A DNA stretch of 19,441 nucleotides from Methylocapsa sp. (lineage in GTDB: Bacteria > Pseudomonadota > Alphaproteobacteria > Rhizobiales > Beijerinckiaceae): the NCBI GenBank assembly GCA_003162995.1, contig PLUZ01000346.1:1-19441 (forward strand). Reading direction: 5' to 3'. Both the position numbers and the translations under genes were made by a program. Below are positions 7,242-14,729 of the stretch, one piece after another. The notes beneath the pieces are model-generated. The model had not been told where the DNA came from. It was given only the letters and a program-made list of their open reading frames with translations, and ran no database searches. The stretch's first letter is position 1. Each line of letters opens with the position of its first letter.

Positions 7242-8173
7242 AAGTCGTCGTCGTTGGACTGGGCGTCCAGGGCCTCAAGCGCCGGCGTGTCGCGGGCGCC
7301 GATTACGTGGCCAGCATCGATCCCTTCAACCTCGATGCGGAGTATCGCTGCATCGAGGATGTTCCGCTCGCGGATTACGACGCGGCCCTCTGCTGCATTC
7401 CCGATGGGCCGAAACAGGAGATCCTCTCCTATTGCCTGCGTCACGGCAAGCATGTGCTGGTCGAGAAACCACTCTGGACGAAATCAATCGAGGCGATCAG
7501 CGAGCTCGAGAAGCTCGCCCGCAGCAAGGGCGCCGTCTGCTATACCGCCTATAATCACCGTTTCGAGCCGCATTTCATGCGCATGCGGGAACTGGTAGCG
7601 TCCGGTGTGCTCGGCCGCATCTATTCTTGCCGGATGTTTTATGGGAATGGAACCGCTCGCCTCGTGCGGGAATCGCGATGGCGGGACGACGGTGCTGGCG
7701 TGCTGGCGGATCTCGGCTCGCATCTTCTCGACACGAGCCGATTCTGGTTCGGAGATTTGGAAGACAAATTCGAGATCTATGCTGCAAATTGCTTTGAGAA
7801 CCGGGCGCCCGATCATGTCGTCATCGGCAGTGAACGGCTGCCGTTGCGTATCGAGCTGGAAATGACGCTGCTGTCCTGGCGCAATCATTTCACCTGTGAC
7901 ATTCTCGCCGAACATGGCACCGCTCATATCGAATCCTTGTGCAAATGGGGGCCTTCCATTTTCACTTACCGCAAACGCGTTCTGCCGAGTGGCAGGCCGC
8001 CCGAAGAGGCTGTAACGCTCGTAAACGAGGATCCGACTTGGGTGGCTGAATATGCGCATTTCAAGCATCTTTGCGAGACGGGCGTGCCGGCCGATCTGAC
8101 GAATGATCTCTGGCTCGGACAGACCTTGTCGCGATTGGGCGGCCTCGCCACACGTTGGACCTCCGGGGCATGA
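7238..8173 (+). CDS. Gfo/Idh/MocA family NAD(P)-dependent oxidoreductase
   Basis: Members oxidise or reduce sugar hydroxyls, often on nucleotide-activated sugars in polysaccharide operons. The N-terminus has a dinucleotide loop GLGVQG (7-12). The family signature EKP is at 76-78 (HVLVEKPLW), and the C-terminal domain has YNHRF and DLGSHLLD, with a likely active-site H162 and D165. It is 311 residues, a little short for the family (usually 330-380) but with all core motifs. It starts with an ATG overlapping the previous stop as ATGA. Its own stop overlaps the Nudix start in the same way. Location suggests a late oxidation or reduction of the operon's sugar. The substrate is unknown. Confidence 0.9.
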   Translation: MKVVVVGLGVQGLKRRRVAGADYVASIDPFNLDAEYRCIEDVPLADYDAALCCIPDGPKQEILSYCLRHGKHVLVEKPLWTKSIEAISELEKLARSKGAVCYTAYNHRFEPHFMRMRELVASGVLGRIYSCRMFYGNGTARLVRESRWRDDGAGVLADLGSHLLDTSRFWFGDLEDKFEIYAANCFENRAPDHVVIGSERLPLRIELEMTLLSWRNHFTCDILAEHGTAHIESLCKWGPSIFTYRKRVLPSGRPPEEAVTLVNEDPTWVAEYAHFKHLCETGVPADLTNDLWLGQTLSRLGGLATRWTSGA

Positions 8174-8661
8174 CGAATGACTCGATGCCTGATCCATTTC
8201 TGACTGGGCGCGGCCCTTGGCAGCCCAACCATGCCGTCGCGGCGCTTATCCAAATCGTGGACGGACGCTATGTTTTGCAGCTGCGCGATCCCAAGCCGGA
8301 GATTTTCTATCCCGATCATTGGGGCTGCTTCGGTGGCGCGATCGAGCCCGGAGAGAGGGACGAAGAGGCCCTGATGCGGGAACTGCGGGAAGAACTCGGC
8401 CTCTCGCTCGCCGATGGCGCGGCGGCGCGCTTCACCTCTTTCACTCATGATTTCGGCTTCGCCGGCGTGGGCGTGCTCCGGCGAGTCTATTTCGAGATTC
8501 GGCTCCCTGCCACTGATCTGTCCGCCATGCAACTGGGCGAGGGGGCCGATATCGGGGCCTTCGCCGCCGAAGAGGCGTTAGGGCGCCTGCGGTTAACGCC
8601 CTATGACGCCTATGCGCTCTGGATGCATCACAATCGCGCGCGGATCGGCACCAACGTCTGA
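8170..8661 (+). CDS. Nudix hydrolase
   Basis: Nudix enzymes cleave nucleoside diphosphates linked to another group, including NDP-sugars. A complete Nudix box runs from G56 to L78: Gly, five residues, E62, seven residues, R70-E71, then E74-E75 and G77. It is 163 residues from the ATG at 8170, which overlaps the previous stop as ATGA. An upstream TTG at 8155 is possible but would give a longer overlap. Being last in an NDP-sugar operon, it could act as a control or housecleaning enzyme on the pathway's nucleotide or sugar, or as a mannosyl-hydrolase-like step. The box is certain; the substrate is not. Confidence 0.9.
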   Translation: MTNDSMPDPFLTGRGPWQPNHAVAALIQIVDGRYVLQLRDPKPEIFYPDHWGCFGGAIEPGERDEEALMRELREELGLSLADGAAARFTSFTHDFGFAGVGVLRRVYFEIRLPATDLSAMQLGEGADIGAFAAEEALGRLRLTPYDAYALWMHHNRARIGTNV

Positions 8662-8739
8662 CTCCACTTGTGACCGGCGCCACCCGCCAAAACATTGGCC
8701 CTACCCGCACCCGGACGTCGAGTATTAACTATGATCGCT

Positions 8740-9654
8740 TCAAGTTGAACCGCTAATGTTTCCTTCTGTCCGCCACCAGGCAACTGCTTCAGCCAATCCC
8801 TCTCGAAGATTATATTTGGGTTGAAATTTCACTTCGTGAGAGAGGCGCATGATATCCGCCTCGATAATTGCAGGCTCCTTCAAAGATAACGGCCTTGCGC
8901 CAAATTCGATGCAGTGCGCATTGCCCGTCTCTTCTGCAATCAATTCCAAGAGAGAACGCAGCGTTGCCGCCTCCCCTGACCCAATATTGACCGGCCCAGT
9001 CACATCGCTATCGAGGAGCGCGGCAAAAGCGCTTGTGGCGTCGCAAACATGCATGAAATCCCGCCGCTGCAGGCCATGGCTCGTCGGAAATGCCGCTCCA
9101 GAGAGAAGGGCGCAAATGGCATCGCTCACGAGCCGGCCTCTTTTCTCTCCTGGACCATAGAGGAAGAAGATTCGACCCCAGGCGAGCGATAGCGGCGCGA
9201 TGTCCGCATAGGCCATGAGAACACGACGGAGAGCATCCTTCGATGCGCCATACAAGGTTTCAGGCGCGCAACGAGACTCGGTTTCGTAAAACCGGTCAGG
9301 TCCCCACTGATATTCCGCGCAGGTCCCGGCGATCACGGCACGCAAGCCGCCAGTCTCCACAAATGTTCGAACGAGATTGAGACTGGCGCTGACCCAATCC
9401 AAATTGAGTGGCGAGCCCCAGAATTGTCCCGGCTCTGCATACCAAGCAAGATGAAGGAGATGCGTGGCCCGTGCAGATTGCACTGCTGAGCGGAGCTGTT
9501 CCGCTTGCAGAATATCAGCTTGGTGAAAAACCACCTGCTGGCACTTTGGAGGACTGCGTCCGGCCACATGGATCTCAAAGCCACGTGCCTGCAAAGGGGC
9601 AAGGACGCGGGCGCCGAGGAAACCAGTGGCGCCGGTCACGAGCACACGCCTCAT
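8740..9654 (-). CDS. extended SDR, probable NDP-4-keto-6-deoxysugar reductase/epimerase
   Basis: This is the last gene of the minus-strand operon and probably does the final 4-keto reduction that yields the finished CDP-sugar. The Rossmann motif is GATGFLG (8-14) and the active site is Y135-x-x-x-K139 (YGASK), with AGTCAEY supplying the usual Ser/Thr position. It has 304 residues from the ATG at 9654, chosen because it overlaps the stop of the upstream rmlC-like gene as ATGA (9651-9654). The open frame extends 20 codons further upstream, but that stretch (Arg/Pro-rich) lies inside the neighbour and does not look like protein. The operon ends 78 bases from the convergent Nudix gene. Confidence 0.88.
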   Translation of the reverse strand: MRRVLVTGATGFLGARVLAPLQARGFEIHVAGRSPPKCQQVVFHQADILQAEQLRSAVQSARATHLLHLAWYAEPGQFWGSPLNLDWVSASLNLVRTFVETGGLRAVIAGTCAEYQWGPDRFYETESRCAPETLYGASKDALRRVLMAYADIAPLSLAWGRIFFLYGPGEKRGRLVSDAICALLSGAAFPTSHGLQRRDFMHVCDATSAFAALLDSDVTGPVNIGSGEAATLRSLLELIAEETGNAHCIEFGARPLSLKEPAIIEADIMRLSHEVKFQPKYNLREGLAEAVAWWRTEGNISGST

Positions 9655-10181
9655 GGGATCCAGTCGGGAAACTGGAGGTCGCGGTCGGCGATGATAGCGA
9701 CGGGCTCGGGCCAAGTGATGCGAAGGGCCGGATCATTCCACCGGATCCCACTCGCTGTGCCAGCTATGAACGGCGTATCTATCATGTAAAGCACCTCGGT
9801 TGCGTCTTCCAAAACCTGAAATCCATGCGCGAAGCCCGCCGGGACGTAGATCGCGTGCCTATTTTGCGCGGAAAGCTCAACCGCAAGTGTCTCTAAATAA
9901 GTCTTGGACGCCTTCCTGAGATCGACGATGACGTCGCAAATTACGCCACTCGTGCAACGCACAAGCTTCGTCTCTTCATGTGGTTTTGCCGAGAAATGCA
10001 TTCCGCGCACTGTACCCCGGCGGGCGTTAAACGAAACGCTCGATTGCGGGAAGCGATTGATTAAACCATTGCGCTGAAACTCGTCCTCGCAGAAGGTTCG
10101 TGCGAAGAAGCCTCGTTCGTCCGCATGAGCTTCCGGCTCGATCAAATAAGAGCCAGCCAAGGCGAGCGGCTGGAAGTTCAT
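9651..10181 (-). CDS. RmlC-like cupin epimerase (NDP-4-keto-6-deoxysugar 3,5- or 5-epimerase)
   Basis: RmlC-type enzymes epimerise C5, and often C3, of NDP-4-keto-6-deoxyhexoses. The protein has 176 residues, as in the family, with RGMHF carrying the catalytic base H62, VPAGFAHGF (113-121), Y132, the GIRWNDP segment and D168 as the likely partner of H62. The position of the second conserved tyrosine of RmlC (six residues after Y132) is F138. Loss of this tyrosine, together with the C-methyltransferase next door, suggests a specialised C5 epimerase like those of methylated deoxysugar pathways. AGGGA lies 7 bases ahead of the ATG. Ten bases separate it from the methyltransferase stop upstream, and a 4-base overlap joins it to the SDR downstream. 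Confidence 0.92.
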   Translation of the reverse strand: MNFQPLALAGSYLIEPEAHADERGFFARTFCEDEFQRNGLINRFPQSSVSFNARRGTVRGMHFSAKPHEETKLVRCTSGVICDVIVDLRKASKTYLETLAVELSAQNRHAIYVPAGFAHGFQVLEDATEVLYMIDTPFIAGTASGIRWNDPALRITWPEPVAIIADRDLQFPDWIP

Positions 10182-10191
10182 CTCACTGTCC

Positions 10192-11421
10192 CTAGCTCAT
10201 CACGAGATCTGGAATGGCTGTCACGAAATGACCTCCCCACCCGCGGATTTCGTTTAATTGCTCGGCAATTTCATCCCTTAAATTCCACGGCAGAATTAAC
10301 ACATAGGCTGGCTTTAGCGCGAGCATTTGCTCGGGGGAGACGACCGGTATGCGGCTACCTGGGAGGAGCGTGTTCTGCTTATGAGGTGAGCGATCGCCGG
10401 CCACATGGACGAGTTCCGGGCCAATCCCGCAATAATTCAGAAACGTATTACCCTTAGCGGCAGCGCCATAGGCGCAAACAAGCTTTTTCTGGTCTCGCGC
10501 CCTAATCAAGAAATCGAGGGCCCGGCATTTGATATTCACCACCCGCTCGGCAAAACCGGCATATCCCGATAAGTCGAAAAGCCCCGCAGCGCGTTCCTTT
10601 TCAATGAGTTGCTCAACGCTTGGCATTTGCGGATGCGACGCCGTGTCATGACAAACGAAGACGCGCAAGGACCCGCCATGGGTCGGTAATTCTTCGGCAT
10701 CGAAAGCCCGTAAACCAACCCCTTTCAGCACATTCATGACAACGCCAAGAGAAAGGTAAGAGAAATGCTCATGATAAATCGTGTCGAACTGGCTGTCTTG
10801 GATCAATCGAAGAAGGTGCGGGAACTCAAATGTCGCGACCCCCTCCGGCTTTAGGAGGATTTTGAAGCCACCAACGAAATCGACGATATCGGGAACATGC
10901 GCAAGAACGTTATTCGCCACCATATGATCCGCCAGATGTCCGGCTGCCGCCAGCGTCCTGGCAGCGTCTCGACCGAAAAACATGACTTCCGTTGGCACGC
11001 CACGCGCGATAGCAACCTCGGCTACATTGCCTGCCGGCTCGATACCGAGGACAGGGACATCGCCCGCCACGAAATACTGCAGCAAGTAACCGTCATTGCT
11101 CGCCACCTCGACAACCTTATGCTGTGGGCCGAGATGAAAGCGATCCTTCATGGCAATCACATAAGCTTCCGCGTGCTGAAGCCAGCTTTTCGAGAAGCCT
11201 GAAAAATATGCGTAGTTCGAGAATATGTTTTCTGGACTTTCAAATTCCTCGAGTTGAACGAGAAAACAGCCGTCGCATACATAGGCGTGCAGTGGATAAA
11301 AGACCTCGCCCTCGCGCGATTTCTCTGCGGGCACGTAAGAATTTGATAATGGGGATAGGCCGAGATCGGCGAAAGTGTGCGTCAACGCTGCACCGCAAAT
11401 ACGACAGGTTCCATTCTTCAC
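10192..11421 (-). CDS. SAM-dependent NDP-sugar C-methyltransferase (TylCIII/TcaB9 family)
   Basis: This family adds a methyl group to C3 of 4-keto-6-deoxysugars. All three parts are visible in the 409 residues. The N-terminal zinc-binding segment has C6, C9, C49 and C52. A Rossmann SAM-binding loop reads EVASNDGYL (105-113). The signature YHEHFSYL (216-223) contains the Tyr, Glu and His thought to be catalytic in TcaB9. The C-terminal half, with YGAAAKGNTFLNY, matches the family's terminal domain. The start is a GTG at 11421 overlapping the rfbG stop as GTGA (11418-11421). Placement after rfbF and rfbG predicts CDP-4-keto-6-deoxyglucose or an epimer as substrate. C3 as the site is inferred from the family. 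Confidence 0.92.
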   Translation of the reverse strand: MKNGTCRICGAALTHTFADLGLSPLSNSYVPAEKSREGEVFYPLHAYVCDGCFLVQLEEFESPENIFSNYAYFSGFSKSWLQHAEAYVIAMKDRFHLGPQHKVVEVASNDGYLLQYFVAGDVPVLGIEPAGNVAEVAIARGVPTEVMFFGRDAARTLAAAGHLADHMVANNVLAHVPDIVDFVGGFKILLKPEGVATFEFPHLLRLIQDSQFDTIYHEHFSYLSLGVVMNVLKGVGLRAFDAEELPTHGGSLRVFVCHDTASHPQMPSVEQLIEKERAAGLFDLSGYAGFAERVVNIKCRALDFLIRARDQKKLVCAYGAAAKGNTFLNYCGIGPELVHVAGDRSPHKQNTLLPGSRIPVVSPEQMLALKPAYVLILPWNLRDEIAEQLNEIRGWGGHFVTAIPDLVMS

Positions 11422-12512
11422 GATCGGCTCCTCCCAAGATCACCGTAACGGGCGATCTGGGCAATGGTTATGGAGGCCGACTCTTCCCCCTTGAGTTGCG
11501 CTTGATACCAATCAATCGTCCAAGCGAGGGCCATGTCCAGATCGAGCCGGCTGTTCCAACCTAGTCGCGTTCGCGCTTTTGAAGCGTCTACTTTAAGGAA
11601 GCCTGCCTCATGAGGGTGAGGCTTATCGGAGAGATGCCATCTGGCACCGTTTGCCCACATGGCCGCCAAGCGATCGACGACATCAGACACCGGCCGGCAA
11701 TCCGTCTCGACAGGGCCGAAATTCCAGGCTTCGGCAAAGGCTGCTCCTTCCTTCGAAGCGAGACATTCCGCAAGACGGATATAACCGCTGAGCGGTTCGA
11801 GCACATGTTGCCAAGGGCGGATCGCATGCGGGCTACGAATCTCGACAGACTCGCCCTTCCCGAACGAACGCACGATGTCTGGAATGAGCCGGTCGCGCGA
11901 CCAGTCGCCGCCACCAATCACATTGCCAGCGCGCGCCGTCGCGACATTGCAACGCCGCCGGGGCCGGGTTTCAAAAAAGGACGTTCGATAAGCACTCGCG
12001 ACAAGTTCAGCGCATGCTTTCGAGTTGCTATAGGGATCGCGGCCGCCCAAGGGTTCGGTTTCACGGTATGCCCAGTGCCACTCACGATTGTCGTAGCACT
12101 TGTCGCTCGTGACCACGACAGCCGCTTCAACGGACTCAGTCATACGAATGGCTTCAAGGATGTGAACCGTCCCCATCACATTCGTCGCATAGGTTTCCAC
12201 GGGATCCTGGTACGAGGGCCGCACGAGCGATTGCGCGGCCATGTGGAAGACGATTTCCGGTCTGGTTGACTTCACACACTCGCAAACAGAATCGAGATTG
12301 CGGATGTCGCTATAGTGCCGCTCCTTATGATCCTTGAACGCCAGCCGATAGAGGCTCGGCTCAGTATTGGGCGAAAGCGCAAAGCCTATGACTTTGGCCC
12401 CGAGCGAATTGAGCCACAGCGATAACCAGCTTCCCTTGAATCCCGTGTCGCCAGTGATCAGAACCGATCGGCCGCGCCAAAAATCGGGAGAAGGATTTAC
12501 CAAACCTTCCAA
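11418..12512 (-). CDS. rfbG: CDP-glucose 4,6-dehydratase
   Basis: The enzyme converts CDP-glucose to CDP-4-keto-6-deoxyglucose in the cytoplasm. RfbG-type features include FWRGRSVLITGDTGFKGSWL near the N-terminus, HMAAQSLVRPSY, TSDKCYDN, the catalytic YSNSK, and GNVIGGGDW, which together separate it from dTDP-glucose dehydratase. The length is about 364 residues. The start is uncertain. In-frame TTGs lie at 12533, 12512 and 12503, with no ATG or GTG. The 12512 start has AAAGG 9 bases upstream, while 12503 best matches usual N-terminal length. Each overlaps the end of rfbF slightly. It receives CDP-glucose from RfbF and feeds the C-methyltransferase. Confidence 0.93.
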   Translation of the reverse strand: MEGLVNPSPDFWRGRSVLITGDTGFKGSWLSLWLNSLGAKVIGFALSPNTEPSLYRLAFKDHKERHYSDIRNLDSVCECVKSTRPEIVFHMAAQSLVRPSYQDPVETYATNVMGTVHILEAIRMTESVEAAVVVTSDKCYDNREWHWAYRETEPLGGRDPYSNSKACAELVASAYRTSFFETRPRRRCNVATARAGNVIGGGDWSRDRLIPDIVRSFGKGESVEIRSPHAIRPWQHVLEPLSGYIRLAECLASKEGAAFAEAWNFGPVETDCRPVSDVVDRLAAMWANGARWHLSDKPHPHEAGFLKVDASKARTRLGWNSRLDLDMALAWTIDWYQAQLKGEESASITIAQIARYGDLGRSRS

Positions 12513-13270
12513 GGCGCCTGACCTTTCGCCCAAAGGTTTTCAAGATGGGTTTTATCTCTCAGCGTGTCCATCGCCTGCCAAAAACCTCCATGCGGATAGG
12601 CGAAGAGCTCCCCATCGCGTGCGAGTGCTTCCATCGGCTCGCGCTCCCAAATCGTGGAATCCCCTTCAATATAGTCCAACACTTTTGGCGAGAGCACAAA
12701 AAAACCTCCGTTTATGCTTGCGCCATCACCAGCAGGCTTTTCACGAAAGTTCTTGACCAAATTGCCCTCCAATTCGAGGGCCCCGAACCGTCCAGGCGGC
12801 AAGACGCTGGTGACGGTCGCGAGCCGGCCATGAGCTTTGTGGAAAGCAAGAAGCTTGGATAAATCAATATCGGCGACGCCATCGCCATAGGTGAGAAAAA
12901 ACGCCTCGTCGTCGGTCAGATAGTCTCGAATCCTCTTGATGCGGCCGCCCGTCATTGTGGCGTCTCCCGTTTCAATGAGAGAGACTCGCCAATCTTCGGC
13001 GCCACTCCGGTGATAGTCGATGGCGCCATTGACGATGTTTACAGTCACGTCGCTGAGATGCAGACGATAATTGAGAAAATATTCTTTGATAATGTAACCC
13101 TTGTAGCCAAGACAAATCACGAAATCCGAGACGCCATGCGCAGAAAAAATCTGCATGATATGCCACAGAATGGGCCGTCCTCCGATCTCGACCATCGGCT
13201 TTGGCTTCGTATCCGTCTCTTCCGAGAGTCGCGAACCAAGTCCCCCTGCCAAAATCACAGCTTTCGTCAT
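12497..13270 (-). CDS. rfbF: glucose-1-phosphate cytidylyltransferase
   Basis: The enzyme makes CDP-glucose from CTP and glucose 1-phosphate, the first committed step of CDP-deoxysugar pathways. The N-terminal signature AGGLGSRLSEETDTKPKPM, followed by VEIGGRPILWHIM, is diagnostic for RfbF. YGDGVADID, the acidic metal/nucleotide site, and the C-terminal GFWQAMDTLRDK also match. The 257-residue length is exactly that of the family. The ATG at 13270 has a weak GGGA site upstream. It is the first gene of the five-gene operon, and the 327-base gap upstream probably holds the operon promoter, including a 15-base dyad at 13368-13382. Confidence 0.95.
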   Translation of the reverse strand: MTKAVILAGGLGSRLSEETDTKPKPMVEIGGRPILWHIMQIFSAHGVSDFVICLGYKGYIIKEYFLNYRLHLSDVTVNIVNGAIDYHRSGAEDWRVSLIETGDATMTGGRIKRIRDYLTDDEAFFLTYGDGVADIDLSKLLAFHKAHGRLATVTSVLPPGRFGALELEGNLVKNFREKPAGDGASINGGFFVLSPKVLDYIEGDSTIWEREPMEALARDGELFAYPHGGFWQAMDTLRDKTHLENLWAKGQAPWKVW

Positions 13271-13597
13271 CGATGGATCCCGAGGCCGTTATGCTCATTG
13301 AGAAGGACTGGCGAAAATTGCAGGCCGTCATTGTTTAATTGGACTTAAAAGCTTTATCAACGATACGCAATTTGCAAAATTGAGCAATACGCACACTCGA
13401 CACCCTGGCAATTCCGCATCGTTTCGTAACCGGAGCGCAGCGCTGCCTCTCATGACTTAAGCTTGTTTTGCCAAACGCAAACCGCCGGCTTGGGGCGGCT
13501 ATGGCGGCTTCCGCCCTACTTTGGCCTCAAAACTTAAAACGTATAGCGCTTCTGCTCATAGATCGATCCTCTCCCCGACATCAAATAAGAGACAACA
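13271..13597. other. divergent intergenic region between rfbF and the L,D-transpeptidase gene
   Basis: This 327-base region must hold promoters firing both ways. Apart from the dyad at 13368-13382, it contains an AT-rich patch (13330-13385) on the rfbF side and a GC-rich repeat (GGCGGctatGGCGG...CCGCC, about 13497-13516) on the transpeptidase side. No convincing -35/-10 pair was found and no gene is supported. Confidence 0.5.
13368..13382. promoter_or_regulatory. operator-like dyad upstream of rfbF
   Basis: CAATTT (13368-13373) and AAATTG (13377-13382) form a perfect 6-bp inverted repeat with a 3-base centre, in AT-rich DNA about 100 bases upstream of the rfbF start. The size and position suit a dimeric regulator. 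No partner can be named. Confidence 0.35.
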
Positions 13598-14212
13598 ATG
13601 GCGCGTACATTTGCAGGCACTGGACTTCTCCTTGTGCTTTTGAGCGGATCTCCGGCTAGTGCTATCGATAACCCGCTCAATGGCATACAGCTGGCAAACT
13701 TCAATCCTCTCGACCGGGGTCCACTGGCCGACTTTCTCAATCTTTTTCGCGAGCAAGCCATACCGCGCCGGGTCGTGCTTTGGCACGGCGGTTACGCACC
13801 GGGAACGGTTGTGATCTCGACGAAGGAACGCCGTCTCTATTATGTCCTTCCGGGCGGCGAAGCGATCCAGTACGGCGTTGGTGTCGGCCGGGAAGGCTTC
13901 ACCTGGTCCGGCACCAAGACAGTGACCATGAAACGCGAATGGCCGGATTGGACGCCGCCGCCGCAAATGCTTAAGCGCCGTCCTGATCTGCCGCGCCATA
14001 TGCCTGGCGGATTGGACAACCCGCTCGGCGCGCGCGCGATCTACCTTGGCTCAAGCATGTACCGTATTCATGGGTCAAATGAGCCGGATACAATCGGGGC
14101 AGCGGTGTCGTCCGGCTGCATTCGGATGACCAACCAAGACGTCACTGATCTTTTCGAGCGGGTCAAATTGGGCACGAAAGTTGTCGTGCTTCAGCAAAGT
14201 GCCCAACACTGA
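13598..14212 (+). CDS. secreted L,D-transpeptidase (YkuD domain)
   Basis: L,D-transpeptidases make 3-3 peptidoglycan cross-links or attach proteins to the wall in the periplasm. A signal peptide is clear: M-A-R-T then a hydrophobic stretch, with cleavage expected after ASA at residue 22. The YkuD motif is intact: catalytic-site H158 in YRIHGSNEP and the nucleophile C174 in SSGCIRM, 16 residues apart. The region before it (GTVVISTKERRLYYVLPGG) is the usual start of the catalytic domain. It has 204 residues, typical of short alphaproteobacterial single-domain forms. ATG at 13598 has a weak AAGAGA site. It is transcribed away from the CDP-sugar operon and is probably its own unit. A link to the polysaccharide locus is only positional. 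Confidence 0.93.
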   Translation: MARTFAGTGLLLVLLSGSPASAIDNPLNGIQLANFNPLDRGPLADFLNLFREQAIPRRVVLWHGGYAPGTVVISTKERRLYYVLPGGEAIQYGVGVGREGFTWSGTKTVTMKREWPDWTPPPQMLKRRPDLPRHMPGGLDNPLGARAIYLGSSMYRIHGSNEPDTIGAAVSSGCIRMTNQDVTDLFERVKLGTKVVVLQQSAQH

Positions 14213-14409
14213 AAAACCTTTGGGCCCCCGAAGCTGCTGACACCGAATTCAGTGGTGAGATTGGCGGCCGAGCGGGTGTGAGGTTTATGCAAGCGAAACG
14301 GAGAGAGAAAGGAACGCTCCGGGAAAGAAGCGATAGCGGCACACTTGAAACAAAGGCGGCTCGTGAGACATGGTTTTAAGAACGCGATCTGCACGTTTAA
14401 AGAGCCGCA

Positions 14410-14682
14410 TCACTCCAGACTTTCCGGGGGCTTCACGCTCTTCACGAGCTGCCTGGCATAGTCGCGCAGCCTGGCCGCTACTTTCTGCAGATGTTCCGGA
14501 TTGGCAGTGCCTTCCCCCGCGCCATTTTCCATTCCCTGGGCGAAGAATTCGGCCCAGTCAGCCACCTTGGCCGGATCGACAAGATGACGCTCAGCTAACG
14601 CACCGATGAGTGCTAGGTTCTGAAACATTGCCGTGGTATTCGCCACAGCTACTTCCTTTTTGAGTTCGTCTTGCTTGGTCAT
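14410..14682 (-). CDS. small helical protein of unknown function
   Basis: I do not recognise this 90-residue protein. It looks fully soluble and helical, with a Lys/Glu-rich start (MTKQDELKKEV), alanine-rich middle helices and a charged C-terminus (RLRDYARQLVKSVKPPESLE). No cysteine, signal peptide or membrane segment is present. Composition and codon use resemble those of neighbouring real genes, which supports it being expressed. The ATG is preceded by TTTAGG, a weak ribosome site. It stands alone, with a repeat element just upstream of its start (14730-14840). Confidence 0.65.
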   Translation of the reverse strand: MTKQDELKKEVAVANTTAMFQNLALIGALAERHLVDPAKVADWAEFFAQGMENGAGEGTANPEHLQKVAARLRDYARQLVKSVKPPESLE

Positions 14683-14729
14683 TGCAGCCTAAAGTCATTT
14701 CAGGAAGTACGGCGCGCGCTCACGCCCTT

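Noticed and set aside
14356..14408. Inverted repeat GCGGCTC / GAGCCGC as a terminator for the small helical gene
   Set aside because: The stem is only 7 bp with a 39-base loop and lacks a T-run on the minus strand, so it is too weak to call.
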